From DASRFR01 sp035651455 (GTDB lineage Bacteria; Acidobacteriota; Terriglobia; Terriglobales; Acidobacteriaceae): DNA of 24,381 bases. Location of the stretch: assembly GCA_035651455.1 (NCBI GenBank), contig DASRFR010000017.1, forward strand, positions 1-24,381, read 5' to 3'. A program made the position numbers and the translations under genes. The notes under the pieces are model-generated. The model searched no databases and was not told the DNA's origin. It was given only the letters and a program-made list of their open reading frames with translations. Numbering within the stretch: the stretch's first letter is position 1; every line of letters begins with the position of its first letter. This document shows, in pieces, positions 17,601-23,812 of the stretch.

Positions 17601-17790
17601 TTTCCTGCGTTCCGCCATGGGTCGGGTGACGCCGACTGTTACCCAGGGACATCGTCAGGCATACGCAGAGGTTGCGCGCCACTGGGCGGATTACAAGCAG
17701 CGGCTGAGCGCAGTCTTTGATACCGACGTGGGGGCCCTGAATCGGCTGGCGGAAGCGGAGAAGGTGCCTGCAATCAGTCTTCCTCGGTAG
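14662..17790 (+). CDS. Exported VPS10/sortilin-like beta-propeller protein
   Basis: This 1042-residue exported protein has a signal peptide (core LALALAVSFAASLVQA). Its repeated propeller carries at least ten Asp-box/BNR-type turns, among them STDGGKSW, TRDGGATW, STDGGDHW, SEDGGKTW, THDGGLSW, TRDGGSTW and SFDAGAHW. The propeller occupies about residues 50-750. After it comes a beta-sandwich-like region (about 800-880, INFYVAQGG, LEIRDAPGRRVRLY) and a helical C-terminus. Such proteins are often labelled glycosyl hydrolase or sortilin-domain protein, but the Asp-boxes are structural and I see no proven catalytic residues. They may bind peptides or glycans. GGAGG precedes the ATG at workable spacing. 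It lies 40 bases after the receptor and 37 before the PLP enzyme, so one transcript is likely. Confidence 0.9.
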   Translation: MPTAATPIGAGRWCAGCKTLALALAVSFAASLVQAQQQATGPFQPPLSFYQSMCWRNIGPLRGGRGVAVAGVASDPRTYYFGSAGGGVYKTTNDGISWTNVTDGYVKTSSVGAIAVAPSDPNVVYVGMGEYAVRDQTTSYGDGVYRSTDGGKSWKHLGLQDTRVISRIVVHPSNPDLAFIAAQGTAYVPSKDRGVYRTRDGGATWQKVLYVDETTGPADLMMDPTNPRILYAAMWDHQRKPWYLRSGGPGSGLYKSTDGGDHWEKMTLGLPDVMGRIGIAISANPSRVYALVECQPKGGLYRSEDGGKTWALINESRTLISRAWYYTHFVADPKDPNVVWVFNTQIYRSIDAGRSFTLVEGPHGDFHDAWINPSDPNNLIIATDGGGTITHDGGLSWSSMDNQATGQFYRVITDDRFPYWVYGAQQDGTTVAIASASHQFGIGWKDWYQVGGCESGWVALDRRNPRWIYAGCQGGQITEFDPAVKDVHNIMAYPLQEGALELKDRRYRFNWNAPIIASRHDGALYHAAQKLLRSEDRGIHWREISPDLTQPTPATLRAGQGPFQHEDQIYHSITYVAESPHDRNVIWTGSDDGVVALTRDGGSTWKRFSLPGLLDALINAIEVSPHDPATAYVAATRYKFNDFKPYFFRTTNFGGSWQEISSGIPLESRSHVIREDPVQKGLLYAGTETGVFVSFDAGAHWQSLQLNLPVTPVTDLEVHDTDLVASTQGRAFWILDDLSPLRQMDSKLINAAAHLFRPRVSYRSNIGWNDLLLTDSPYIYRPQATNAPGGAVINFYVAQGGPVSLEIRDAPGRRVRLYSTESGSADLVPSLKVQPGMNRITWDLRHDPVGVRGIGSAPGRLVRPGRYEVRLTAAGTSLSVPLEVRQDPRFNSTEEGLSEQDQMLADLDEGLRELYRSVSQIRDLRGQIESLMNKTASSAVQEGAKRVLTKLDQLEGGLMSRPGGGPLDVTGTQPLVTRYLFLRSAMGRVTPTVTQGHRQAYAEVARHWADYKQRLSAVFDTDVGALNRLAEAEKVPAISLPR

Positions 17791-17827
17791 TGCGCGTGGT
17801 GGGCAGAAGTAACTCGAGAGCGAAGGT

Positions 17828-19072
17828 GTGAATCTGACTCGACGTAAACTGCTGGCTGGCATGGGACTGGTCTCCTTGGCGGCGCCAATGAAGGTGGTGT
17901 TGGGGACGACCGACGAATCGCCAATCTCGGAATTTCCACAGAAGGCAGCGTTTGCCCTTCCCTCCGACGTCACTTGTCTGAACAACGCACGCTGGCATTC
18001 CATGCCCGTCGGGGCGGTGCGCTCCGTGCAGCGCTATCTGGAGGCGAAGGCACAAGACGATCCGGAGGCCGAGGAGCTCATCCACGAAATCCAGGAGGCC
18101 CCAAGAGTTCTGTTTGCCCGCCTGATTAATGCCCGACTTGGCGAGATCAGTTATGTGCCCAGCACAATGGTCGGCGAGAGTCTGATTGTCGGCGGGATGG
18201 GGCTTCCGGCCGCGGGCGGCAACGTGGTGACCGACGCCCTGCACTTTGAGGGCTCGCTTTACCTGTACCAAGCCCTTGCAAGACAAGGACTCGATGTGCG
18301 CATCGTCAAGCCGCGTGACTGGCGCATCGAACTCAATGATGTTGCCAAATTTGTGGACAATAAGACGAAGCTGGTGGCGGTCTCACTTGTCTCCTTTATC
18401 AATGGGTTCCAGCACGATCTCAAGGCCATATGCGATCTAGCCCACGCGCATGGCTCATACGTGTATGCCGACATCATCCAGGCTGTAGGCGCAATTCCCG
18501 TGGACGTGCGCGCCAGCAACGTGGATTTCTGCGCTTGCGCCAGTTACAAGTGGCTAATGGGCGACATGGGGCTGGGATTCCTCTACGTTCGCCAGGACCT
18601 GCTCGGCCGGGTGGTGAAGCGTACCCAGTATGGATACCGGCAGCTTTCCCAGTTCCAGTATCATATTTTTCCACTCGACGAGCCGGGTGATTCCATCGTG
18701 GAATGGCGGCAGGGCGAGAGCGCGGCTCACTTTTTCGAAGTTGGTACATATGCCAATGCAACCCTCGCATGCCTTGCCTACTCGCTGAACTACATTCTCG
18801 AGCTGGGGGTCGAACGCATCCAGGCCCACACGCAGTCTTTGCTTCAGCGCGTGAAAAGAGAATTGCCGGCGCTGGGCTACGAGCCACTGACCCCTCCGGG
18901 AACCAAGTCGCCCATCGCCACTTTTGTTGTGAAGGAGCCGCATGCGGTGGCGCGTCGGTTGGCCGCGCGGAAGGTTGACGTGAGCATCACTGGCCATCGT
19001 ATGCGGATTTCCCCTTCGGTGTACAACGACGATCGCGATGTGGACCGGCTTCTAGAAGCCCTGAGCGGCTAA
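17828..19072 (+). CDS. Tat-exported class V aminotransferase-fold PLP enzyme
   Basis: This 414-residue protein has the fold of isopenicillin-N-epimerase/cysteine-desulfurase-type PLP enzymes. The PLP-binding Lys241 lies in CASYKWLMGDMGLGFLYVR, and Asp215 in YADIIQAVGA should contact the pyridine nitrogen. The N-terminus is a twin-arginine signal (TRRKLLAGMG, then a hydrophobic stretch), so the folded enzyme with its cofactor should cross the inner membrane. The Pseudomonas periplasmic enzyme PvdN is a known precedent for this combination. Start is a GTG with GAAGG just before it. It sits between the sortilin-like protein and the CapA-like protein, whose gene begins one base after this stop. 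Substrate is unknown; an amino acid released from imported peptides is a reasonable guess. Confidence 0.9.
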   Translation: MNLTRRKLLAGMGLVSLAAPMKVVLGTTDESPISEFPQKAAFALPSDVTCLNNARWHSMPVGAVRSVQRYLEAKAQDDPEAEELIHEIQEAPRVLFARLINARLGEISYVPSTMVGESLIVGGMGLPAAGGNVVTDALHFEGSLYLYQALARQGLDVRIVKPRDWRIELNDVAKFVDNKTKLVAVSLVSFINGFQHDLKAICDLAHAHGSYVYADIIQAVGAIPVDVRASNVDFCACASYKWLMGDMGLGFLYVRQDLLGRVVKRTQYGYRQLSQFQYHIFPLDEPGDSIVEWRQGESAAHFFEVGTYANATLACLAYSLNYILELGVERIQAHTQSLLQRVKRELPALGYEPLTPPGTKSPIATFVVKEPHAVARRLAARKVDVSITGHRMRISPSVYNDDRDVDRLLEALSG

Positions 19073-19073
19073 G

Positions 19074-20555
19074 ATGCCAGCTGCTGAGGGGATTTCGATA
19101 ACCATGATTACGCGAATGAAAAGCAAGCCGGCTCTTTCCCGTCGCTGGCTAGGGATTATGGCGATCCTTTTGGCACCATTGGGATTGGTTGCGCAGCAGC
19201 CGCTGGGACGCATGAATCCGGACCCGCGCACGCAGCTGCTGCAGAAGCCCCTGCCGCCAACCATTTCCGGAACGTTAACGTTTGCTGCCGTCGGCGACCT
19301 TTTAGGGCCCGGACGGCCGGTAACGCCGCTCCAAGACCCCGACTTCGCAAGCGTGATCCACATCCTGCGGAGCGCCGATGTTGCCTTTGGTAACAATGAA
19401 GGATCGATCTTCGACTTGCGAACTTTCAAGGGTTATCCAGCGGCGCAAAACGGTGGCGGCAATCCGCTCGCCGATGCTGCGGTTGCAAGAGACCTGAAGG
19501 TGATGGGTTTCGACATTGTGTCGAAGGCCAACAATCATGCGACCGACTGGGGGCAGGAAGGACTTGATGAAACCAATCGCGTACTCGATGAAGCCGGCAT
19601 TTTGCACGTCGGCAGCGGTCGCAATCGTCCGGAGGCCCGGGCTGCTGTCTACTTCGAAACTCCGCATGGCCGCATCGCCATGGTCGCGACCGCGTCAACA
19701 TTCAACCCGGCGTCGGTTGCAGGGCTCGCGCAAGGCGAGACGCCGGGGCGCCCCGGAATCAGCGTGCTGCGCACAAATCGGATCAATTTAGTCACCGCGG
19801 AGGAAATGGCCGCGTTGCGCGCGATGGCCGCGTCGCGCGGAACCCGTGTGGCGCCTGACGCCAAACAGTTGAACTTGTTCGGCCAGACGTATCGCCTTGC
19901 CGACAAGCCCGGGCTGACCTATGAGATGAACCCGTACGACCAATACGAAATCCTCAAGGCTATTCGCGGCGCTAAGCAGACGTCAGACCTGGCAATATTC
20001 ACAATTCATGCCCACGAAACTGCGTCCGGCCGCGCCGACGATCCCGCGCCGGCAGACTTTCTCCGCAGTCTGTACCATAACGCCATCGACGCGGGTGCGG
20101 ACATCGTGGTCGCGCACGGCCAGCACGTCCTTCGCGGCATTGAGCTTTATAAAGGACGACCGATCTTCTATGGCCTGGCGAGCTTTTTCTTCCATCTGGA
20201 ACTCGACCGCGCTCCTCCGCTTCGCGAAACCTTTGAGAGCATGAATTTGGATCCCGAGCCGCTCACCTACTTGGAATATCTCAAGACGCGTTTCAATCCG
20301 CCTCGGGAATGGTTTGAGAGCGTTATCGCAGTTACGGAGTTTGAAGGAGACCACCTGAAGGAAATGCGGCTCTATCCTTTGGATCTCGATCCCGCTCGTA
20401 AATCACCGAAACGCTATATCGGTATTCCGACACTCGCCTCGCCCCAGGTGGCGAAAATCATTTTGGAGCGCATTCGTAGCATGTCGGCTCAGTTCGGAAC
20501 TGAGATCCGGATCGAAAACAACATTGGCATTATCACACCGCCCAATTCACAATAG
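19074..20555 (+). CDS. Exported CapA-family (PGA_cap) metallophosphoesterase-like protein
   Basis: This 493-residue protein is related to CapA of poly-gamma-glutamate synthesis, a calcineurin-like metallophosphoesterase fold. Metal-site motifs in order are Asp75 in AAVGDLLG, Asn108-Glu109 in GNNEG, Asn154-His155 in KANNHATDWG, His312/His314 in IHAHET, and His348/His351 in VVAHGQHVLRG. A signal peptide (RRWLGIMAILLAPLGLVAQ) lies at about 23-41. The first ATG comes one base after the PLP-enzyme stop. ATGs at 19104 and 19116 would give a more usual signal-peptide length, and an AGGGG lies upstream of the former at long spacing, so the start is uncertain. No capBC or pgs partner genes are nearby, so a role in polymer synthesis is not supported. 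Homologues in such clusters may act on peptides or phosphoesters in the periplasm. Confidence 0.88.
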   Translation: MPAAEGISITMITRMKSKPALSRRWLGIMAILLAPLGLVAQQPLGRMNPDPRTQLLQKPLPPTISGTLTFAAVGDLLGPGRPVTPLQDPDFASVIHILRSADVAFGNNEGSIFDLRTFKGYPAAQNGGGNPLADAAVARDLKVMGFDIVSKANNHATDWGQEGLDETNRVLDEAGILHVGSGRNRPEARAAVYFETPHGRIAMVATASTFNPASVAGLAQGETPGRPGISVLRTNRINLVTAEEMAALRAMAASRGTRVAPDAKQLNLFGQTYRLADKPGLTYEMNPYDQYEILKAIRGAKQTSDLAIFTIHAHETASGRADDPAPADFLRSLYHNAIDAGADIVVAHGQHVLRGIELYKGRPIFYGLASFFFHLELDRAPPLRETFESMNLDPEPLTYLEYLKTRFNPPREWFESVIAVTEFEGDHLKEMRLYPLDLDPARKSPKRYIGIPTLASPQVAKIILERIRSMSAQFGTEIRIENNIGIITPPNSQ

Positions 20556-21296
20556 TAGTACGAATGCCTTTTTTTCCTGCGAAAATCCCAGTCAGGTTCT
20601 GCCGCTCCAGTTCTGGCGGGTCTGGCGGGGCATCGCGGGTTGGCACCGGGAAACAGAAGCCAGACCCTCGGCGGTCTATTTCTCGAACGACTGCTTGCTC
20701 GAGTCCGCCCCCTGGCAGGCCAGCGATACATTCTTCAACTGTTCGGCCAGGGCTAGCAGGGAAAGCTGGCCCTTGGTAAGCTTTCGCGCGTGCTCATGGG
20801 TGGTGAATTGTGTTGCGTGAAATGAAACTCAAACGATCCACCGTCCTCATTGCGGCTATCTTCTTGAGCCACAAGAAACACCACTATCTGGCACTCGCAA
20901 CAATTGCGGGTGTAGGGCGCAAGATGTTGCGCTTGCATCTAGCCGCAATGAGAGATCACGCCAGTCTGGCGGCGGGCGGTGCAGGCGAAATCTGCGGCTC
21001 CCGGTTCGGTCGGAATGCGATCACGCGCCTGTTGCATGTTGTCGTCATAGACGATCAGCCGGTCGCCATCAAAGGTTTCGGCAAACCGTGGCCTCGGTGC
21101 ATCCTCTGTGGATTCAGGGAGTTATGCTGGCTATTCTGCTGCGAACTGCCACGATTTCCGGCCAGCGCTCGAGGTGCCAGAGAGGCGGTGTGGCAGGGCG
21201 TGCTCCCGGCAGCGGAACAGCCAAACGCGAACATGGGGCGAAGGCAGTGCGATCGTGGGAATCGGGCCATCGGGGACGCCGGGGCGGCGGGCGAGG
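20556..21296. other. Non-coding or decayed region after the CapA-like gene
   Basis: No frame here combines a start, a ribosome binding site and a recognisable product. Two minus-strand stop-to-stop stretches look protein-like but lack starts at their heads: 20676-20828 (with KLTKGQLSLLALAEQLKNV) and 20939-21121 (with FAETFDGDRLIVYDDNMQQA). They are in different frames. They could be parts of one decayed gene or chance frames. No terminator with a clear stem and T-run follows the CapA-like gene. Confidence 0.35.
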
Positions 21297-21511
21297 GGAC
21301 CCGCTGAGGCGGGCGGTCTTTGCGCGTGCTTCGTACACTTCGATCCTGGGTTGAGCAGGCGCACATATGCACTTCTGGCTGTGTGGCGGGAGGGGCGGGG
21401 AGGCTCCAATGATGTCGGCGGCCTTTGCGGGTGCTTCGGTAAGCTCCACTTGAGCAGGGCAGGATTTGAGCTTCCACCGTGCGCCACCACGTGCTTTTCT
21501 GCGCGCGCCGG
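21297..21511. repeat. 109-bp intergenic repeat, right copy plus a degenerate unit
   Basis: Positions 21402-21511 match 34-143 base for base in the same orientation. Immediately left, about 21297-21401 is a diverged unit of similar length that keeps blocks such as TTTGCGCGTGCTTCG and TTGAGCAGG. The array has therefore aged unevenly, with one fresh copy beside one decayed copy. Antisense translation of both units shows the same short string (RSTRK), which comes from the repeat and is not a gene. Confidence 0.85.
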
Positions 21512-21960
21512 AGTATTTCAAGACAAAGCATTGATTCTCCTAGCCTTCACCGTTGCCGACAACGGTTGCCGGCAAGTGCTTGTCAAGCGCCTGGTGTGCG
21601 CCCCGGTCTGCTCCAACTGTTAACATGCCGGGACTTCCTGTGACGTAGTCGGAGTGGCAACCCGCTGTCAACTGTTCCGCAGGCCCCGTGCGCGGCGAGC
21701 ACGGCCCCAGAGAGCCGCAGCGCAGCCGCGCTAACGTGTCAGCCCCGCAGAGCCAACAGCCGCGAGCGCGCATTCGGTTTTCGGAGACCAGATGCTCCAT
21801 TCTCGCCTGCTCCAGAAGAAAAAAATTTTCTTTTTCGTTTCCCGTCTCGGAAACACACGAAGGGCTTTCAAGGTTGGGTGAGGCAAAAAATTTATGTTCG
21901 GAAGGAACGCTGCTCCTGGGTTACCCGCGCCCATTTCACCGGGCGGACTATACCGCAACT
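21512..21960. other. Gene-free stretch with one small hairpin
   Basis: CCGTTG-ccga-CAACGG (21550-21565) is a perfect 6-bp hairpin just right of the repeat. An A/T-rich patch follows at about 21820-21895. Frames here lack convincing starts and family features. TATACC at 21949-21954 could be a -10 box for the structured element that begins next, but no good -35 precedes it. Confidence 0.4.
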
Positions 21961-22096
21961 AGACGGGTGGGCCTTCTGCCTGAGCAAGAGGCAGCCTTGG
22001 AGTGAACGTCAAGGATCAGACTGACGGAAACGTCAGACTGCCAACGGCAACCGCACCGAGTCCCCTCGGCGTTGGGTATTTCACTACGCCCATCTG
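21961..22096. ncRNA. Candidate structured RNA: four hairpins enclosed by a 9-bp stem
   Basis: The closing stem pairs 21964-21972 (CGGGTGGGC) with 22088-22096 (GCCCATCTG), nine pairs including two G-U on the plus strand. Inside lie four hairpins almost back to back. P2 is CTGCCT/AGGCAG (21976-21994). P3 is CCTTG/CAAGG (21995-22014). P4 has CAG, an A-A mismatch and CTGACG closed by GAAA (22017-22040). P5 is CCAACG/CGTTGG (22041-22075), with CCGAG/CTCGG stacked inside it. G-U pairs in the closing stem and the GAAA loop favour plus-strand transcription. On the minus strand, however, the P5 loop becomes GGGA and two other hairpins gain GTGAAA loops, so the strand is open. I do not recognise an RNA class. 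A fragment of a group II intron domain I on the minus strand is one alternative. Confidence 0.45.
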
Positions 22097-22235
22097 CGCG
22101 CCTCAGCGCCTTTACGCACGTCCATGCCCAACCACATAGCCAGGCAGGGATGAGGGGCGCCGCGGACGGCCGTTGTGTTATCCTCACAAAAAGCTCCAAG
22201 GGCAACAGCAACATTCCAACCTGCTTATTTAATGC

Positions 22236-22270
22236 GGCTCCGATCCTGCCCGACCGGAGCCTTTGTTTTT
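22236..22270 (+). terminator. Candidate intrinsic terminator
   Basis: GGCTCCG (22236-22242) pairs with CGGAGCC (22255-22261), followed directly by TTTGTTTTT. The stem is seven base pairs and GC-rich with a 12-base loop. On the plus strand it could end a transcript beginning near 21961, which would make an RNA of about 310 nt. Confidence 0.5.
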
Positions 22271-22855
22271 GGCGCACCACATAGCCGGGCCAACGAGCGG
22301 CTGCTTTCGGGAGCCGAGCGCTGCCGGGGATGGCGCACTACCGACAAATTTTTTTGGGAGTTCCACTGCGCCAGCTTCCCAAGCTCAATGGAATCCCGGT
22401 TCAACGACCACCAATTCAGCCGCGCCCCACACCGACCTGCGCGGGATTCCCGCCAGGCGATTCCGGTCTGGCAACTTAAACCGCCTGGCAGAACTTGGAA
22501 GCGGCTCGTGGTCTGACGAACCTAGGCGACATCGCGACATCTTTACATGCGTTTCGCCGATGTCAAGCGGCGAGTTGGAGCATATACAAATTTTTGCCCA
22601 AGCGGGCGTGAGCGTTTATCGGTTTGTCCATGCCTGCCGCTCATCCCAGCGCCTCGGCTGCGATTTTCGGATGGGAGTTTCTCGTCGTGAAGTTGGAGCA
22701 GGTACCGGATGCGGCCCTTGGTGAAAAGCGGCTATACAGGCCAGGGGAGCCGTGTTGTGCGGGGCTATCTATGTCCCGGACACGTGTCCTGGGTATATTC
22801 GCAAGCGTCCCGGCCCAGCCCAATGCCAAATGCTCCCCGCCTGCTCCGAAGGTTC
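22271..22855. other. Gene-free stretch with several palindromes
   Basis: No supported gene lies here. A minus-strand frame is open for 98 codons (22225-22521) but has no start codon at its head and overlaps the terminator. Palindromic sites include GCGGGATTCCCGC (22441-22453), GCCAG...CTGGC (22452-22472) and the 12-bp perfect palindrome GGACACGTGTCC (22778-22789). A minus-strand frame near 22641-22680 ends HPKIAAEALG, which faintly recalls a tyrosine-recombinase C-terminus; this is too short to call. Confidence 0.35.
22526..22566 (-). promoter_or_regulatory. Candidate minus-strand promoter over tandem GCGACATC repeats
   Basis: On the minus strand a perfect TTGACA (22561-22566) is followed after 15 bases by TAAAGA (22540-22545). 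GCGACATC is tandemly repeated at 22526-22541, over the expected start region, and its inverse CGATGTC occurs at 22558-22564. The layout resembles a repressed promoter. The 15-base spacer is short and no clear gene lies downstream. Confidence 0.3.
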
Positions 22856-22991
22856 TTTTGTGCAGCATACGATTTTTGTGCAGCAGACAAATGTGTGTCA
22901 CTTGCAAGTGCCAGATGCCCTGGGTTTGACACGCGAGTTGACACACGCAGTGGTTTCACCGCAGTTTTTGCTGCACAAATGCTGCACAAAA
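22856..22991. repeat. Four copies of a TTTTGTGCAGCA-type motif in two inverted pairs
   Basis: TTTTGTGCAGCA occurs at 22856-22867 and 22874-22885. Its inverse TGCTGCACAAA occurs at 22969-22979 and 22980-22990. The pairs face each other across about 83 bases and lie about 70-200 bases left of the tRNA fragment. Number, symmetry and position resemble arm-type binding sites of a tyrosine recombinase beside its attachment core. Confidence 0.7.
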
Positions 22992-22995
22992 TTGC

Positions 22996-23049
22996 CCGAT
23001 TGCGCCGATTTTAGACAAAAACACCCGATTATCAGCCTTGTATCCGATT
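22996..23049. repeat. Four direct CCGATT repeats at roughly helical spacing
   Basis: CCGATT begins at 22996, 23005, 23025 and 23044, spaced 9, 20 and 19 bases, close to one or two helical turns. It lies between the arm-like sites and the tRNA fragment. This is the kind of pattern expected for a DNA-bending accessory or excisionase protein; the function is inference. Confidence 0.5.
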
Positions 23050-23059
23050 GAAAAAATTA

Positions 23060-23126
23060 GGCCCTGGGTTCTTCGTTCTGCTTCCTAAACCGCGTGTCGG
23101 CAGTTCGAATCTGCCCAGGGCCTCCA
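23060..23126 (+). other. 3' half of tRNA-Arg(CCT): probable attachment site
   Basis: From TTCCTAA (23082-23088, anticodon CCT) the sequence reads as a normal tRNA. It has the anticodon 3' stem ACCGC, a short variable region, a perfect T-arm GGCAG-TTCGAAT-CTGCC (23099-23115), acceptor strand CAGGGCC, T and an encoded CCA. GGCCCTG at 23060-23066 matches the acceptor. Only 15 bases separate it from the anticodon loop instead of about 24, there is no D-arm, and the anticodon 5' stem does not pair. It is not a functional tRNA. A 3' half starting at the anticodon loop is the usual scar of a tyrosine-recombinase element, with the element on the left and the chromosome on the right. AGGCCCTGGG/CCCAGGGCCT is also a perfect 10-bp inverted repeat. 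Confidence 0.7.
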
Positions 23127-23385
23127 GCACCTCACCTCGACCGGCGATTTGGAATGCAATTCCCCGGCCAGCTTTTCGAGCCCTAGTTCCCAGAGTGGCG
23201 GGTGCGCGCATTGAAACCGGTGCAGCCAAAGAAGCGAGCGCATAGCTCCTGATTCACCGCTACTTCCACAGACCCGGGGCCCTCGGGCCTCCGCCACGCT
23301 GTGAAAAATGTGTGCATCGCGCGTGATTGCCGCTAATTTCGCGGGCTGGCGAGATGCCGTTGACGAGCGTAGCATCCTGCTCGCA

Positions 23386-23658
23386 ATGACTCCCGAACAG
23401 TTGCAAAGCATCCGGCAGAAGTGGTCCGCGGTGCGCCGGCCAAGCTCCAACCCCAAGTCTCAACCGACGCTGGCCGATGCCGCCGCGGATATCGAACGTT
23501 TGCTGCGCGAGGTTGAGCGACTGCGTCACTGTTGTGACGAGATCACCCGTCAGTACATTCGCCTCTCTGCGAGCGCCACCCGCACCGGGATCAAAGCAAC
23601 CCACCGCAGTCCGCAACGAACGCCGCCACAGCTGTCAGCAGCGCGGCCTGAGAACTAG
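23386..23658 (+). CDS. Small hypothetical protein, helical
   Basis: This is about 90 residues from an ATG (MTPEQLQSIRQKW), with a strongly helical centre (TLADAAADIERLLREVERLR) that looks like a short coiled coil. The tail is basic and disordered. The frame is open further left to an ATG at 23308, but the earlier part is unconvincing. Neither start has a good Shine-Dalgarno sequence. I do not recognise the family. It lies between the tRNA fragment and the radical SAM gene, on the presumed chromosomal side, and converges with the latter. Confidence 0.45.
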   Translation: MTPEQLQSIRQKWSAVRRPSSNPKSQPTLADAAADIERLLREVERLRHCCDEITRQYIRLSASATRTGIKATHRSPQRTPPQLSAARPEN

Positions 23659-23812
23659 CAGTTGACCATTGGTGATTGGCACTTGGCAACTGGGAGTTAG
23701 CAGGGAGGTTGATTGCTTCGTTCCGTGTTGGAAGCTCTAGCGTAAGCCCCAGCTCAGGTCGATCGGGGCGTTCGTTGCCAACTGCCAACGGCCCATTGCC
23801 AAACTCCATTGC
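23659..23812. repeat. Low-complexity TTGGCAACTGG-like inverted tracts between genes
   Basis: CATTGGTGATTGGCACTTGG on the left and TTGCCAACTGCCAACGG with CATTGCCAAACTCC on the right are imperfect inverses of each other. They separate two converging genes, so a bidirectional folded region or a decayed repeat is plausible. There is no clean terminator T-run. Confidence 0.35.

Noticed and set aside
17305..18003. 232-codon minus-strand frame opposite the propeller/PLP junction
   Set aside because: It is antisense to two well-supported genes and has no domain of its own.
20810..21307. 165-codon plus-strand frame after the CapA-like gene
   Set aside because: There is no family resemblance, its Cys/Arg/Gly-rich composition is typical of a GC-rich shadow frame, and it runs into the degenerate repeat unit.
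21055..21531. 158-codon minus-strand frame with internal RSTRK repeats
   Set aside because: The repeated peptide strings come from translating the 109-bp DNA repeat units, and no homologous protein family is recognisable.
21540..21800. Reverse-transcriptase-like N-terminus (MEHLVSENRM) on the minus strand, suggesting a group II intron
   Set aside because: The similarity is about ten residues, no RT core motif (YADD) follows, and no domain V hairpin was found on either strand.
22641..22946. Tyrosine-recombinase-like C-terminus (HPKIAAEALG) on the minus strand
   Set aside because: Only about ten residues resemble the family, and no catalytic Arg/His/Tyr set can be assembled from neighbouring frames.
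23060..23126. Functional tRNA-Arg gene
   Set aside because: The D-arm is missing, the anticodon stem does not pair on its 5' side and the molecule would be only 67 nt. A tRNA interrupted by a group I intron was considered, but no matching 5' half occurs upstream in the window.
23032..23456. Minus-strand frames containing strings such as WADSNCRHAV and RFELPTRGLG
   Set aside because: These are antisense translations of tRNA 3' ends, a well-known annotation artefact. They also explain how the tRNA fragment was noticed.
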